Below, in pieces: positions 16,421-25,705 of a stretch of DNA of 49,641 bases (its first letter is position 1; each line of letters opens with the position of its first letter). Position numbers and translations under genes: made by a program. Below the pieces are notes generated by a model. It was given only the letters and a program-made list of their open reading frames with translations, searched no databases and was not told the DNA's origin. The DNA is from Micromonospora noduli (GTDB lineage Bacteria; Actinomycetota; Actinomycetes; Mycobacteriales; Micromonosporaceae): NCBI RefSeq assembly GCF_003264365.1, contig NZ_PYAK01000044.1, positions 1 to 49,641 of the forward strand, read 5' to 3'.

Positions 16421-16963
16421 ATGGCAGCGACATTGCAGGGCAAGCGGATCGCCTTCCTGGCCGCCGACGGCGTCGAGGAGGTCGAGTACGTCCAGCCACG
16501 CGAGGCGGTCGAGAACGCTGGCGCGACGGCCGAGCTGGTCTCGCTGAAGCCCGGTTCCATCCAGTCCTTCAACCACCTGGACCACTCCAAGACGTACGAC
16601 GTGGACGTCACAGTCGACAAGGCCGACGCCGCCGGCTACGACGCGCTGGTGCTGCCCGGAGGGGTGGCGAACCCGGACTTCCTGCGGGGCGACCCGGACG
16701 CGGTGCGGTTCGTGAAGGCGTTCTTCGACGCTGGCAAGCCCGTCGGCGTGATCTGTCACGGCCCGTGGACGCTGATCGAGGCGGACGTGGTGCGGGGCCG
16801 GCGGATCACCTCCTGGCCGACACTGCGTACCGACCTGACCAACGCCGGAGCCACCTGGGTGGACGAGGAGTGCGTCACCGACGGCAACCTGACCAGCAGC
16901 CGCAAACCCGACGATCTCCCCGCCTTCTGCGCAGCAATCACCAAAACCTTCACCACCCCCTAA
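16421..16963 (+). CDS. DJ-1/PfpI family protein (type 1 glutamine-amidotransferase-like)
   Basis: 180 residues. IAFLAADGVEEVEYVQPREA at the N-terminus and the nucleophile elbow VGVICHGPWTL (Cys in ICHG) mark a PfpI/YhbO-type protein; the glutamate of GVEEVE completes the usual Cys-Glu-His site. Family members are proposed glyoxalases, deglycases or chaperones in carbonyl stress. AAGGAG ten bases upstream sets the start; an earlier in-frame ATG at 16388 lacks such a site. It is transcribed alone. Confidence 0.92.
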   Translation: MAATLQGKRIAFLAADGVEEVEYVQPREAVENAGATAELVSLKPGSIQSFNHLDHSKTYDVDVTVDKADAAGYDALVLPGGVANPDFLRGDPDAVRFVKAFFDAGKPVGVICHGPWTLIEADVVRGRRITSWPTLRTDLTNAGATWVDEECVTDGNLTSSRKPDDLPAFCAAITKTFTTP

Positions 16964-16981
16964 CGCCCCCAGCCCTTTCCC

Positions 16982-17041
16982 GGTGATCAAGAGGTTTGCG
17001 TCAGGAACGCGGTGCGTCATGACGCAAACCTCTTGATCAAC
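16982..17041. repeat. 60-bp dispersed palindrome, copy 2
   Basis: Identical in length to the other copies; the 22-bp arms differ at only one position, making this the best-preserved of the three. It lies 18 bp after the PfpI stop, where it would act as a terminator before the downstream MFS gene. Confidence 0.88.
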
Positions 17042-17133
17042 GCCAGGAGGCGGGAGCGCGGAGCGGGTGCGGTACCGGGTTGGTTTTTTGGTGGTTCGGC
17101 GCATGTTCTGCGGCTCGCGGGATAGAAGGCCAC

Positions 17134-18810
17134 ATGACCACCGAAGCCTCAGATGCGCCGGTGCTGAACCGTCAGCAGATCCGGCTGCTCATGTTGGGCC
17201 TGATGACCGGCATGCTGCTGGCCGCACTCGACCAGACCATCGTCGGTACGGCGCTGCCGACCATCGTGGGCGAGTTGGGCGGGATCAACCACTACTCCTG
17301 GGTGGTCACCGCGTACCTGCTCGCCTCGACCGCGTCGACGCCGCTCTACGGCAAGATGGCCGACCTGTACGGGCGTCGGCCGGTCTTCCTCTTCTCGATC
17401 GGCACGTTCCTGCTCGGGTCGTTGCTGGCCGGGCTGTCGCAGAACATGACCCAGCTGATCGTCACCCGGGGTATCCAGGGTCTCGGCGCCGGTGGTCTGC
17501 TGACGCTCGCGTTCACCATCATCTCGGACGTGGTGTCACCCCGGGAGCGTGGTCGGTACCAGGGCCTGTTCGGCGCGGTCTTCGGGATCTCGTCGGTCGC
17601 CGGGCCGCTGGTGGGCGGTTACTTTGCGGAGACCGACTGGCGGTGGATCTTCTACATCAACGTGCCGCTGGCGATCCTGGCCATCGTCGTCTGCTACCAC
17701 GTGATGCGGTTGATCCCGTTCGAACGTCGGGACCACTCGATCGACTGGCTCGGTGCCGGCCTGCTGGTGGCCGGGGTGAGTTCGCTGCTGCTCGCGCTGA
17801 GCTGGGGTGGCAACGAGTACGCCTGGGGTTCCGGAGTGATCATCGGGCTCTTCGTGGCCGGCGTGGTGCTGGGGGTGCTCTTCGTCCTCCAGGAGGCCCG
17901 GGTGGCCGAGCCGATCCTGCCGCTGCGGCTGTTCCGGAGCGCCACCTTCGCGCTGGCCAACTCGGCCCTGCTCATCATCGGTCTGGTGATGTTCGGTTCG
18001 ATCATCTTCATTCCGCTGTATCTGCAGATCGTGAAGGGCGCCTCGCCGACCCGTAGCGGTCTGCTGATGCTGCCGATGATGGCCGGCATCATCATCACCT
18101 CCATCCTGACCGGCCGCGCGATGACCCGGATCGGCCGCTACAAGTGGTTCCCGGTGGCCGGTTCGGCGACCCTCCTGGTCGGCATGTTCCTCTTCACCCA
18201 GTTGGAGGTGGCCACCTCACTCTGGGTGGCGTTCGGGTACATGGTGGTGATCGGCGTCGGGCTGGGTCTGTGTATGCAGTCGCTGATCCTGGCTGTGCAG
18301 AACGCGGTCTCGGTACGCGACCTGGGTGCTGGCACCTCCTCGGCGACCTTCTTCCGGTCGCTTGGCGGTTCGTTCGGGGTGGCGATTCTCGGCACTGTGC
18401 TCTCGTCCCGGCTGACCAGCGGACTCGCCGACCGGTTGCCCGGCGCGATCGCGCAGCTCCCGCCGCAGGAGCAGGCCGCGGTGGCGGCGAGTGGCGGCGC
18501 CAACATCTCGATCAACGATCCGGCCACCATCCTGGCCCTGCCGGGGCCGGTCCGTGCGGCCATCCAGGGCGCCTTCGTCGACGCGCTGGACATGGTCTTC
18601 CTGACCGCCGGCCTGATCGCGATCGTGGCGGTGGTGGTCACCCTGACGCTGCCCAACACGCAGCTTCGGGGTGCCGGCCCGCAGGGTGCCACCGGTGGTG
18701 CCGACCCGCTCGGCGGGGAGGCCCCGGCTCCGGGCGGCAAGCCGTTGACCCGCGAGTCGAAGGAGGAGGCCGCCGCCGACATGGAGGCCAAGTCGCAGAC
18801 GATGATCTGA
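17134..18810 (+). CDS. MFS drug exporter, DHA2 (EmrB/QacA) family
   Basis: 558 residues and about 14 membrane helices, the DHA2 layout. Helix 1 carries LAALDQTIVGTALPTIVGEL (motif D1), the loop after helix 2 has GKMADLYGRRPVF (motif A), and helix 5 has GISSVAGPLVGGYF (motif C of antiporters). It would export hydrophobic drugs or metabolites by proton antiport. A charged C-terminal tail follows the last helix. AGAAGG lies upstream of the ATG. A TetR regulator lies convergent just downstream, but the operator seen is on that regulator's far side. Confidence 0.95.
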   Translation: MTTEASDAPVLNRQQIRLLMLGLMTGMLLAALDQTIVGTALPTIVGELGGINHYSWVVTAYLLASTASTPLYGKMADLYGRRPVFLFSIGTFLLGSLLAGLSQNMTQLIVTRGIQGLGAGGLLTLAFTIISDVVSPRERGRYQGLFGAVFGISSVAGPLVGGYFAETDWRWIFYINVPLAILAIVVCYHVMRLIPFERRDHSIDWLGAGLLVAGVSSLLLALSWGGNEYAWGSGVIIGLFVAGVVLGVLFVLQEARVAEPILPLRLFRSATFALANSALLIIGLVMFGSIIFIPLYLQIVKGASPTRSGLLMLPMMAGIIITSILTGRAMTRIGRYKWFPVAGSATLLVGMFLFTQLEVATSLWVAFGYMVVIGVGLGLCMQSLILAVQNAVSVRDLGAGTSSATFFRSLGGSFGVAILGTVLSSRLTSGLADRLPGAIAQLPPQEQAAVAASGGANISINDPATILALPGPVRAAIQGAFVDALDMVFLTAGLIAIVAVVVTLTLPNTQLRGAGPQGATGGADPLGGEAPAPGGKPLTRESKEEAAADMEAKSQTMI

Positions 18811-18816
18811 GCGTCT

Positions 18817-18859
18817 CGACACCGACCGCCCCGGGACCGCCCCGGGGCGGTCGGTGTCG
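18817..18859. terminator. Bidirectional hairpin between MFS and TetR genes
   Basis: A perfect 16-bp stem, CGACACCGACCGCCCC pairing with GGGGCGGTCGGTGTCG across 11 nt, seven bases after the MFS stop and 15 bases before the convergent TetR stop. Confidence 0.88.
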
Positions 18860-18874
18860 GCCGGGTCCAGGTGG

Positions 18875-19507
18875 TCAGGCGGGGCGGCGGTAGGCGCCGT
18901 ACCACCAGGTCGCGGCCAACTCCCGGGCGGCTGCCGCGTCGGTCTCGGGGTCGGCCGAGGTCGTGCTGACGTGGTCGGCGAGGAAGCGGTCGCCGCCGAC
19001 CACGATCAGCCGGCTGGCCGTCGTCACGTCCAGGTCGGCGGGGGTACGTCCGGCCTGCTGCTCGATCCGGAGCGCGTCCACGGTGCGGGCCACGAACTGC
19101 TCCAGCCCGGCCGCCCAGTACTCCCGGACCGCCTCGTCGTACGCGGCGACCTCGCTGACCGCGGCCAGCACCGGGGCGTATGTCCGGTATATCCGGATCA
19201 CGTCGGCGAAGGCCTCGGTCAGCCGCGTGAGCGGGTCGCCGGGGCCGCCCGGGTCCCACTCGCCGGTGCGGTCGAACGAACTCTCCCGCATGGTGCCGGC
19301 GAGGCGCATGAGCAGCTCGGTCTTGTCCCGGAAGTGGGTGTAGAAGGTCGACCGCGCCACGCCGGCCTCGGCGGCGATCCGCTGCACGCCGAGGTCGGTG
19401 AAGCGGATCCCCTCCTTCAGGAGCCGTTCGGTGGCCGCCAGCACCCGCGCTTCGACGGCCGCGCGTCCGTCGGGGTTGCGCGGGCGGCGGCGGGTGATCG
19501 AGGGCAT
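18875..19507 (-). CDS. TetR-family transcriptional regulator
   Basis: 210 residues. The DNA-binding domain reads VEARVLAATERLLKEG, then IAAEAGVARSTFYTHFRDKTELLMRL, the canonical TetR helix-turn-helix. The C-terminal ligand domain is helical and unassigned. The ATG is chosen because the open extension upstream covers the promoter. The palindrome at 19559-19573 between this gene and the divergent aldo/keto reductase is the likely operator, so it probably represses itself and that reductase; control of the MFS gene is possible but not shown. Confidence 0.92.
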   Translation of the reverse strand: MPSITRRRPRNPDGRAAVEARVLAATERLLKEGIRFTDLGVQRIAAEAGVARSTFYTHFRDKTELLMRLAGTMRESSFDRTGEWDPGGPGDPLTRLTEAFADVIRIYRTYAPVLAAVSEVAAYDEAVREYWAAGLEQFVARTVDALRIEQQAGRTPADLDVTTASRLIVVGGDRFLADHVSTTSADPETDAAAARELAATWWYGAYRRPA

Positions 19508-19558
19508 AGCCGGAATCCTAGGTGGCCGGGGGTCGGCTCGGCGACGTACGCTCGTTGC

Positions 19559-19573
19559 CGGACACAGTGTCCG
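19559..19573. promoter_or_regulatory. Probable TetR operator
   Basis: A perfect palindrome CGGACAC-A-GTGTCCG, followed at once by a second partial match (GACATAGTGACC). It is placed in the divergent promoter region of the TetR and aldo/keto reductase genes, the usual site for a local TetR repressor. Confidence 0.7.
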
Positions 19574-19632
19574 ACATAGTGACCACGGAGTGCCTGACCT
19601 CGGCCTCCGACCCACCACGAGGAGCAACACAC

Positions 19633-20667
19633 GTGAAGTACCGACTGCTGGGCACCACCGGGGTGTACGTCTCGGAGATCTCGCTCGGCGCGATGACCTT
19701 CGGCGGCAGCGGGCACCCGCTCTGGGGCACCCTGGGTGGGCTGGCGCTGCCCGAGGTGCAGCGGCTGGTGGACACCGCGCTGGACGCGGGCGTCAACTTC
19801 GTCGACACCGCCGACGGCTACAGCGACGGCGAGAGCGAGGAGCTGCTCGGCAAGGCGCTCGGCAAGCGGCGTCGCGACGTCGTACTGGCGACGAAGGTGC
19901 ACTCCCGGACGGGCCCCGGCCCGAACGACGTCGGCACCTCCCGGCTGCACATCATGCAGAACCTGGAGGACAGCCTGCGCCGGCTGGGCACCGATCACAT
20001 CGATCTGTACCAGATCCACAACTTCGACCAGATCACTCCCATGGAGGAGATGCTGCGCGCGCTCGACGACGCGGTCCGGCAGGGCAAGGTGCGCTACATC
20101 GGCGCCGCCAACTTCGCCGCCTGGCAGATCTCCAAGGCGCTGGGTATCTCCGCCCGGGAGAAGTTGGCCGGGTTCGTCTCGGTGCAGGAGTACTACTCGC
20201 TGCTGGGCCGGGACGTGGAGCGCGACGTGGTGCCGATGGCGCTCAACGAGGGTGTCGGGCTGACCGTCTGGAGCCCGCTCGCCGGTGGTTTCCTCTCCGG
20301 CAAGGTCAGCCGGGACGGTGCCGTCGCCGACAGTGGCGCGCGGAGCGCCCAGCCCGGGTACGCCAGCTTCACCCCGTTCGACCCGGAGCACGCCTTCGGC
20401 GTGGTCGACGTGCTCAAGGGTGTCGCCGAGCGGCACGAGGTGAGCCCGGCCCGGGTGGCGGTCGCCTGGCTGCTGTCCCGACCGGCCGTGACCAGCGTGA
20501 TCGTCGGTGCCCGCAAGCACGAGCAGTTGGTCGACAACATCGCCGCCTCGGATCTCACGCTGACCGAGCAGGACCTCACCGAGCTGGACGAGGCCACCAA
20601 GCTGCCGGTCGCGTACCCGAACTGGATCCAGGAAGGGTTCTTCGCCGGGCTCCGCCTGCCGCAGTGA
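19633..20667 (+). CDS. Aldo/keto reductase
   Basis: 344 residues, the usual size for the AKR YajO/Tas type. NFVDTADGYSDGESEELLG carries the catalytic Asp and Tyr, VLATKVHSRTG the Lys, and YQIHNFD the His. The C-terminal NADPH-binding segment SVIVGARKHEQLVDN is intact. It reduces aldehydes or ketones with NADPH; the substrate is not evident. The GTG start has AGGAG upstream. It is divergent from a TetR gene with a palindromic operator in between, so it is probably induced by that regulator's ligand. Confidence 0.95.
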   Translation: MKYRLLGTTGVYVSEISLGAMTFGGSGHPLWGTLGGLALPEVQRLVDTALDAGVNFVDTADGYSDGESEELLGKALGKRRRDVVLATKVHSRTGPGPNDVGTSRLHIMQNLEDSLRRLGTDHIDLYQIHNFDQITPMEEMLRALDDAVRQGKVRYIGAANFAAWQISKALGISAREKLAGFVSVQEYYSLLGRDVERDVVPMALNEGVGLTVWSPLAGGFLSGKVSRDGAVADSGARSAQPGYASFTPFDPEHAFGVVDVLKGVAERHEVSPARVAVAWLLSRPAVTSVIVGARKHEQLVDNIAASDLTLTEQDLTELDEATKLPVAYPNWIQEGFFAGLRLPQ

Positions 20668-20671
20668 GGCA

Positions 20672-20700
20672 CGGCCCCGGGGCCGGTGGCCCCGGGGCCG
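20672..20700. terminator. Bidirectional hairpin between AKR and NUDIX genes
   Basis: A 13-bp perfect stem CGGCCCCGGGGCC / GGCCCCGGGGCCG with a 3-nt loop, filling the space between two convergent stops. Confidence 0.88.
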
Positions 20701-20702
20701 CC

Positions 20703-21194
20703 CTACTTGAGGATGAGCCGGTTCGTCTGCTCGAAGACGTCCAGGTCGGCAAGGGTCTCGATGACCGAGGTGGAGAGTGGGGCGGGAAACCGGTCGCGGG
20801 CGAAGAAGCCGGCGTCCGTGGTCTCGTCGGTGACCCGGGCCAACTGCCCGTCCCACTCCTCCACCTTGAACGCCGTCGTGAACACCTGGTACGTGTGGCC
20901 GTACATGTTTGTGCTCGTCCGGTCCGGGCCGGTGTAGAGGGCGAACGCGCAGACCCGCAGCGCGCGCAGCCCGGTCTCCTCACGGACCTCGCGTACGGCG
21001 CAGTCGGCGATCGACTCGCCCAGTTCCATCGCGCCGGCCGGCATGGCCCACTGGCCGTTGTCCGAGCGTTTGATCAGCAGAATGCGTCCGGCGTCGTCGT
21101 TGACCACGGCACGGGCGCCGACGAACATCAGCGTCCGGTCCCCGGCGAGCGCGCGCAACTGCCCCACGTATGAGTCGGCCCAGGAGATGCTCAC
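20703..21194 (-). CDS. NUDIX hydrolase
   Basis: 163 residues. The Nudix box is complete: GAMELGESIADCAVREVREE followed by TGL, matching GX5EX7REUXEEXGU, so Mg-dependent cleavage of a nucleoside diphosphate derivative is expected. The flanking fold ARAVVNDDAGRILLIKRSDNGQWAMP is normal. The start is taken at the GTG giving MSISWADSY; a TTG three codons earlier is the alternative. It shares a short divergent promoter region with the acyl-CoA ligase gene. Confidence 0.92.
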   Translation of the reverse strand: MSISWADSYVGQLRALAGDRTLMFVGARAVVNDDAGRILLIKRSDNGQWAMPAGAMELGESIADCAVREVREETGLRALRVCAFALYTGPDRTSTNMYGHTYQVFTTAFKVEEWDGQLARVTDETTDAGFFARDRFPAPLSTSVIETLADLDVFEQTNRLILK

Positions 21195-21250
21195 CTGCGA
21201 CAACTTACGGGGGTTCCCAACGTGTGACCGCCGACACTAGCTTGTTACCC

Positions 21251-22900
21251 ATGCGTAGCACGATGATGGACGCCCCTCTGCAGATCTCCCGGATCCTCGA
21301 CCACGGTGCACTGGTGCACGGCACGGCCGAGGTGGTCACCTGGACGGGCGCCGAACCCCGCCGGATGACGTACGCCGAGGTGGGCCGGGCCGCCGCCCGG
21401 CTGGCACACGGGCTGCGCGACGAGTGTGGGGTGACCGGCGACGAGCGGGTCGCGACCTTCATGTGGAACAACAACGAGCACCTGGTCGCCTACTTCGCGG
21501 TGCCGAGCATGGGCGCGGTGCTGCACACGCTCAACATCCGGCTCTTCCCCGACCAGGTCGTCTACATCGCCAACCACGCCGAGGACCGGGTGGTCCTTGT
21601 CGACAGCACGCTCATCCCGCTGCTGGCCCGGGTGATCGGTGAGCTGACCACTGTGCGGCACGTCGTGGTGGTCGGCGGTGGTGACCCGGCGCCGCTGGTG
21701 GCGGCGGCCGGCGACCGGATCACTGTGCACCACTGGGACGCGTTGCTCGCCGACCGGCCCGACACGTACGACTGGCCCGAGGTGGACGAGCGCGACGCCG
21801 CCGCCCTCTGCTACACCTCGGGCACCACCGGCAACCCGAAGGGCGTGGCCTACTCGCACCGGTCGATCTATCTGCACTCGTTGCAGGTCTGCATGCCGGA
21901 GGGTTTCGGCCTCGGCCCGACCGACCGCGAGTTGGCCATCGTGCCGATGTTCCACGCCATGTCCTGGGGCCTGCCCTACGCGGCCTTCCTCTCCGGCGCG
22001 TCGCTGATCATGCCGGACCGGTTCCTCCAGGCCGCGCCGATCGCCGAGATGATCGCCGCCGAGCGGCCCACCCTGGCCGGTGCGGTGCCGACCATCTGGA
22101 CCGACCTGCTGGCCTACCTGGACACCCACGACGTGGACACCTCCTCGCTCGGTGAGGTGATCGTCGGCGGCTCGGCGTGCCCGCCGGCGCTGATGCACGC
22201 ATTCGACGAGCGGCACGGAATCGATGTCATCCACGCCTGGGGGATGACCGAGATGTCCCCGCTGGGGTCGGTCTCGCGTCCGCCCGCCGGTGCGACCGGT
22301 GAGCAGGCCTGGCGCTACCGCTACACCCAGGGGCGGGTGCCGGCGGGAGTGCAGGCGCGGATCGTCGGCCCGTCGGGCGACCCGATGCCCGCCGACGGCA
22401 CGGCAGTGGGTGAGCTGGAGGTCCGAGGGCCGTGGGTGACCGCCCGGTACGTCGGTGACGGCGCCCCGGACGAGGAGAAGTTCCGCGACGGCTGGCTGCG
22501 TACCGGCGACGTGGGCACCCTCTCGCCGGACGGGTACATCAACCTGACCGACCGCGCCAAGGACGTGATCAAGTCCGGTGGTGAGTGGATCTCGTCGGTG
22601 GAGTTGGAGAACGCGCTGATGGCCCACCCGGCGGTGCTGGAGGCGTGCGTGGTGGGGGTCCCGGACGAGCGATGGGACGAACGCCCGCTGGCCACCGTGG
22701 TGGTCCGGGAGGGCGCTTCGGTGACCGCCGAGGAGTTGCGGGACTTCCTGGCCGGGTCGGTGGCGCGCTGGCAGTTGCCCGAGCGCTGGGCGTTCATCGA
22801 CACGGTGCCGAAGACGAGCGTCGGCAAGTTCGACAAGAAGGTCGTCCGTTCGCGGTACGCCGGGGGCGAGCTGAGTGTCCGGGAGCTGACAGCCCCGTAA
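21251..22900 (+). CDS. Medium/long-chain acyl-CoA ligase (AMP-dependent synthetase)
   Basis: 549 residues. It has the ATP/AMP signature YTSGTTGNPKGVAYSHRS, the A5 region HAWGMTEMSPLG, the A7-A8 hinge GWLRTGDVG...GYINLTDRAKDVIKSGGEWIS, and the C-terminal catalytic lysine in PKTSVGKFDKK. It activates a carboxylic acid, probably a fatty acid, to the acyl-CoA through an acyl-AMP. There is no carrier protein or condensation domain, so it is a stand-alone ligase. TAGCTT (TAnnnT) at 21238-21243 ends eight bases before the ATG, suggesting a leaderless transcript. Confidence 0.94.
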   Translation: MRSTMMDAPLQISRILDHGALVHGTAEVVTWTGAEPRRMTYAEVGRAAARLAHGLRDECGVTGDERVATFMWNNNEHLVAYFAVPSMGAVLHTLNIRLFPDQVVYIANHAEDRVVLVDSTLIPLLARVIGELTTVRHVVVVGGGDPAPLVAAAGDRITVHHWDALLADRPDTYDWPEVDERDAAALCYTSGTTGNPKGVAYSHRSIYLHSLQVCMPEGFGLGPTDRELAIVPMFHAMSWGLPYAAFLSGASLIMPDRFLQAAPIAEMIAAERPTLAGAVPTIWTDLLAYLDTHDVDTSSLGEVIVGGSACPPALMHAFDERHGIDVIHAWGMTEMSPLGSVSRPPAGATGEQAWRYRYTQGRVPAGVQARIVGPSGDPMPADGTAVGELEVRGPWVTARYVGDGAPDEEKFRDGWLRTGDVGTLSPDGYINLTDRAKDVIKSGGEWISSVELENALMAHPAVLEACVVGVPDERWDERPLATVVVREGASVTAEELRDFLAGSVARWQLPERWAFIDTVPKTSVGKFDKKVVRSRYAGGELSVRELTAP

Positions 22901-22956
22901 CGTTTTCCCCGGCACTGTCGCCTGTTGGGGTGGGAGTACTCCTGAACCCTCCCCAG

Positions 22957-22993
22957 GGGCGGCCCCGGCGTTCGCACCGCGCCGGGGCCGCCC
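22957..22993. terminator. Bidirectional hairpin after the acyl-CoA ligase gene
   Basis: A 13-bp perfect stem GGGCGGCCCCGGC / GCCGGGGCCGCCC with an 11-nt loop, between the convergent ligase and quinone-reductase genes. Confidence 0.88.
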
Positions 22994-23083
22994 GCTCCAC
23001 GCGGGGTGACCCGCACCGTCATTGTTGCGAAAGTTATTCGCTTCTGTCCTGCTGACGGGGAAATCGGGTGGTCGGCGACCCGA

Positions 23084-24094
23084 TCAGGCGTCGCTGGTGC
23101 TGATGAGCACCTTGCCCACAGTCGAGTCCTCCACCGCCTGATGCGCCGCGGCCGCCTCCGCCAGTGGGTAGTAGTGCAGCGGCAGACCGGCGTCCGCGCC
23201 GACCCGGATGCCACCCTGGCTGGCCGCCGCCGCCACGTCCTTCACGCCCTGCGCCTTGGCCGACTTCGGCTCCGTGTAGACCAGGACGAACTGCCAGCGG
23301 GCGTTCGGCGCCATCATCGCCCGGATCGGGATGCTCACCTCGTCCCCGCCGTTGTCGGCGTACATGCAGACCGCGCCGCCGTGCCGCAGCACCCGTGCGT
23401 CGACCGAGGCGTTGCGGGCGGGGGAGACCTCAACGACCGTGTGGACCCCGTCGGGGGCGATCTTGTGGACCTCCTTGACCACGTCCTGCTCCCGATAGTT
23501 GATCACGAAGGAGGCACCGGCCGAGGCCGCGAGCTGGGCCTTCTCCGCGCTGCTCACAGTGGCGATCACCGTGGCGTCGGCCCAACGGGCGAGCTGGATC
23601 GCGGCATTGCCGACCGCTCCCGCGCCGCCCTGCACCAGCACCGTGTGATCCGCCAGCGCGCCGGCCCGCAGCGTGTCCGGCATGAACTCGCCAGCGGTCA
23701 GACAGCGGTGCGCGGTGAGGAACGGGATGCCCAGCGCGGCGCCCAGCTCGAACGGAGCGGCGCCGAGGCGTACCGCCTGCCGGACCGGCACCAGCGTGTA
23801 CTCCGCCGTCGTGCCCCACTGTCGCTGCCAGGCAGCCTCCCAGATCCACACCCGCTCACCGATCAGGTCGGGGTCGACCCCATCGCCGACCGCCTCGACC
23901 ACCCCCGCGCCGTCCTGCCCGGGGATCTGCCACCCGTTCGGCGGGGCGTTGCGGCGGGACTTCCAGTCGGTCGGGTTCACCCCGGAGACCGCCATCCGCA
24001 CCAATACCTCGCCCGCACCCGGCTCCGGCACCGGGCGATCGACCAGATCGAGCACCGAAGGGTCGCCGTTGCGCTCGTACACGATGGCCTTCAT
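23084..24094 (-). CDS. NADPH:quinone reductase-like MDR oxidoreductase
   Basis: 336 residues of the zinc-less medium-chain dehydrogenase/reductase type. The N-terminal GroES-like domain (MKAIVYERNG, PGEVLVRMAVSGVNPTDWKSR, GQDGAGVVEAVG) is followed by the Rossmann motif VLVQGGAGAVGNAAIQLA, AGA variants of which bind NADPH. No zinc-ligand cysteine set is seen. Family members reduce quinones or enones. It converges on the acyl-CoA ligase gene. Confidence 0.94.
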   Translation of the reverse strand: MKAIVYERNGDPSVLDLVDRPVPEPGAGEVLVRMAVSGVNPTDWKSRRNAPPNGWQIPGQDGAGVVEAVGDGVDPDLIGERVWIWEAAWQRQWGTTAEYTLVPVRQAVRLGAAPFELGAALGIPFLTAHRCLTAGEFMPDTLRAGALADHTVLVQGGAGAVGNAAIQLARWADATVIATVSSAEKAQLAASAGASFVINYREQDVVKEVHKIAPDGVHTVVEVSPARNASVDARVLRHGGAVCMYADNGGDEVSIPIRAMMAPNARWQFVLVYTEPKSAKAQGVKDVAAAASQGGIRVGADAGLPLHYYPLAEAAAAHQAVEDSTVGKVLISTSDA

Positions 24095-24122
24095 CCGTGG
24101 TCTCTACCCGGCTCGACCCGGG

Positions 24123-24776
24123 TCAACCCAGCTGATCCACCAGCTCCGGGGTCAGCTCACCGATCGCGTTCAGCGTGGCCACCGCCAGCCCGGCGGCGTC
24201 CGGATCGAGCGGGTACGAGCCGTGCGGCACCGCCACCACCCGCATCCCCGCCGCCGCGGCGGAGCGCACCCCGTTGGACGAGTCCTCCACCGCCACACAG
24301 CGGGTCGGGTCGACGCCGAGACGCTGCGCCACGCTCAGGTACACGTCCGGTGCGGGCTTGCCCCGCTCGGTCTGCTCGGTGGAGAGGGTCGCGCCGAACG
24401 CGTCGGTCAGGCCGGTCGCCGCCAGCGCCGCCTCGATCAGCCGCGTCGGCGACGAACTGGCCAACCCGAGCGGCCACCGCGCGGCCAGCCGGCGGACGAC
24501 CTGGTCGGCGCCGTCGATGAGGGGTACGTGGTCCCGGTAGCGTCGGGTCATCTCCTCGACCACCTCGACGGCGACCTGCTCGGCGGTGCGGTCGACGCCC
24601 AGCTCTCCGCTGAGGTAGCGGGCCCACTCACCGGTGCTCATCCCCATGAGCCGGCGTTGCGTGTCCGGTTGCCACGCCCCGCCGTGGGCCGCCACGTACG
24701 CCCGACGGACCTCCTCCCACACCGGCTCGGAATCCACGATCACGCCGTCCAGGTCGAAGACCACCGCATCAGTCAC
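24123..24776 (-). CDS. HAD-superfamily phosphatase (beta-phosphoglucomutase-like)
   Basis: 217 residues. The catalytic motif I VVFDLDGVIVDSEPVW, motif II (LASSSPTR), motif III lysine (TERGKPAPDVYL) and motif IV (VAVEDSSNGV) are all in place, with a helical cap after motif I as in subfamily I. It could be a sugar-phosphate phosphatase or phosphoglucomutase-like enzyme; SSS at motif II and the cap do not decide. The GTG start is chosen to begin at the Rossmann strand; a much longer frame upstream is antisense to nothing but lacks coding bias. It probably shares a transcript with the SCO6745-family gene 32 bases upstream. Confidence 0.92.
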   Translation of the reverse strand: MTDAVVFDLDGVIVDSEPVWEEVRRAYVAAHGGAWQPDTQRRLMGMSTGEWARYLSGELGVDRTAEQVAVEVVEEMTRRYRDHVPLIDGADQVVRRLAARWPLGLASSSPTRLIEAALAATGLTDAFGATLSTEQTERGKPAPDVYLSVAQRLGVDPTRCVAVEDSSNGVRSAAAAGMRVVAVPHGSYPLDPDAAGLAVATLNAIGELTPELVDQLG

Positions 24777-24808
24777 GGGCCCATCCTGCCCGACCGGTGG
24801 GTGCCCGG

Positions 24809-25675
24809 TCAGCCGGGCAACGCGGGCAGACCGAGCGGGCTGCCCTCGGGGAGCAGGGTGTGACCGGACCGGGCGATCGGCTCCAGCAGCTCCCGGAGCC
24901 GGTCCGTGTCGTGGGCGCCGAGCGCCTGCCACGGGTGCGCGGCGGCCCGGTCGGTGGCGTCCTCGATGGCCTGGAACTCGGCCCGGGCGTGGTCGGTGGC
25001 CGCGCCGTCCCCGGTCAGCCAGCCCCGCTCGGTGAGCCGCTCGCGGGCGGCCTGCCACTGCTCCTCGGACCAGCCCCGGCCCAGCAGGTACTGCGGCGGC
25101 GAACCGTCCAGCGCGACCCGCCCGGTGAGCGTCTCCACCGGGTCGAGGCCGGCGGCCACCAGCGCCGCCACGTGCCCGTCCCCCCGGTGCTCGCGCAGCG
25201 TGGTGGCGGCCTGCCAAAGTCGCGCCAGCGGGTATTCACCCGCCGGGAGGGCCGCGTTGGCAGCGCCGAGCACCCGGCCGGCGGTCTGCGCCGCCGCGGC
25301 GGCCCGCTCCAGCAGGTCGGCGGCCTCCACGAGGTGCGACTCCGGAAGCTCGTAGGTCAGCTCGGCGAGCGCCTGCACGGCACCGGTCAGACGGGCGCGC
25401 AGCGCCTCCTGCGGGGTGGCCAACCGCCACACCGCAGGCAGCGCGCGGGCCACCATCGGCGGCGCGAAGTTGAAGAAGGCGGCGATCACCGGGGCCGCCT
25501 CGGCGGCTCCCAGCGGCGCGGCCCGGCCGGCGAAGTAACCGCGCCAGTAGCCGCGCAGCCCGACCGCCTCGTACGCGGCCCGGGCCCGGGGGTGCAGGTA
25601 GGTGACAGTGTGCACCGGCTCGAAGTACGCCCACATCGACCGGGCGGTCCGCCCAGGCTCGTCCAGCGCCGTCAC
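24809..25675 (-). CDS. SCO6745-family protein
   Basis: 288 residues matching the actinobacterial SCO6745 family: WAYFEPVHTVTYLHPRARAAYEAVGLRGYWRGYFAGRAAPLG, then FFNFAPPMVARALPAVW, then LREHRGDGHVAALVAAGLDPVETL and a WSEEQW winged-helix-like region. Family function is unknown; older annotations call it MarR-like. The start is the GTG with GCGGAGG six bases upstream. A more upstream GTG lies inside a strong hairpin and is rejected. The HAD gene follows closely. Confidence 0.88.
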   Translation of the reverse strand: MTALDEPGRTARSMWAYFEPVHTVTYLHPRARAAYEAVGLRGYWRGYFAGRAAPLGAAEAAPVIAAFFNFAPPMVARALPAVWRLATPQEALRARLTGAVQALAELTYELPESHLVEAADLLERAAAAAQTAGRVLGAANAALPAGEYPLARLWQAATTLREHRGDGHVAALVAAGLDPVETLTGRVALDGSPPQYLLGRGWSEEQWQAARERLTERGWLTGDGAATDHARAEFQAIEDATDRAAAHPWQALGAHDTDRLRELLEPIARSGHTLLPEGSPLGLPALPG

Positions 25676-25705
25676 ATGCACCTCCGCGTCCCGGTTCCGG
25701 ATGCT

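Noticed and set aside
21251..22900. Start of an NRPS or polyketide gene cluster
   Set aside because: The protein is a single acyl-CoA ligase; no carrier, condensation or ketosynthase domain is encoded nearby.
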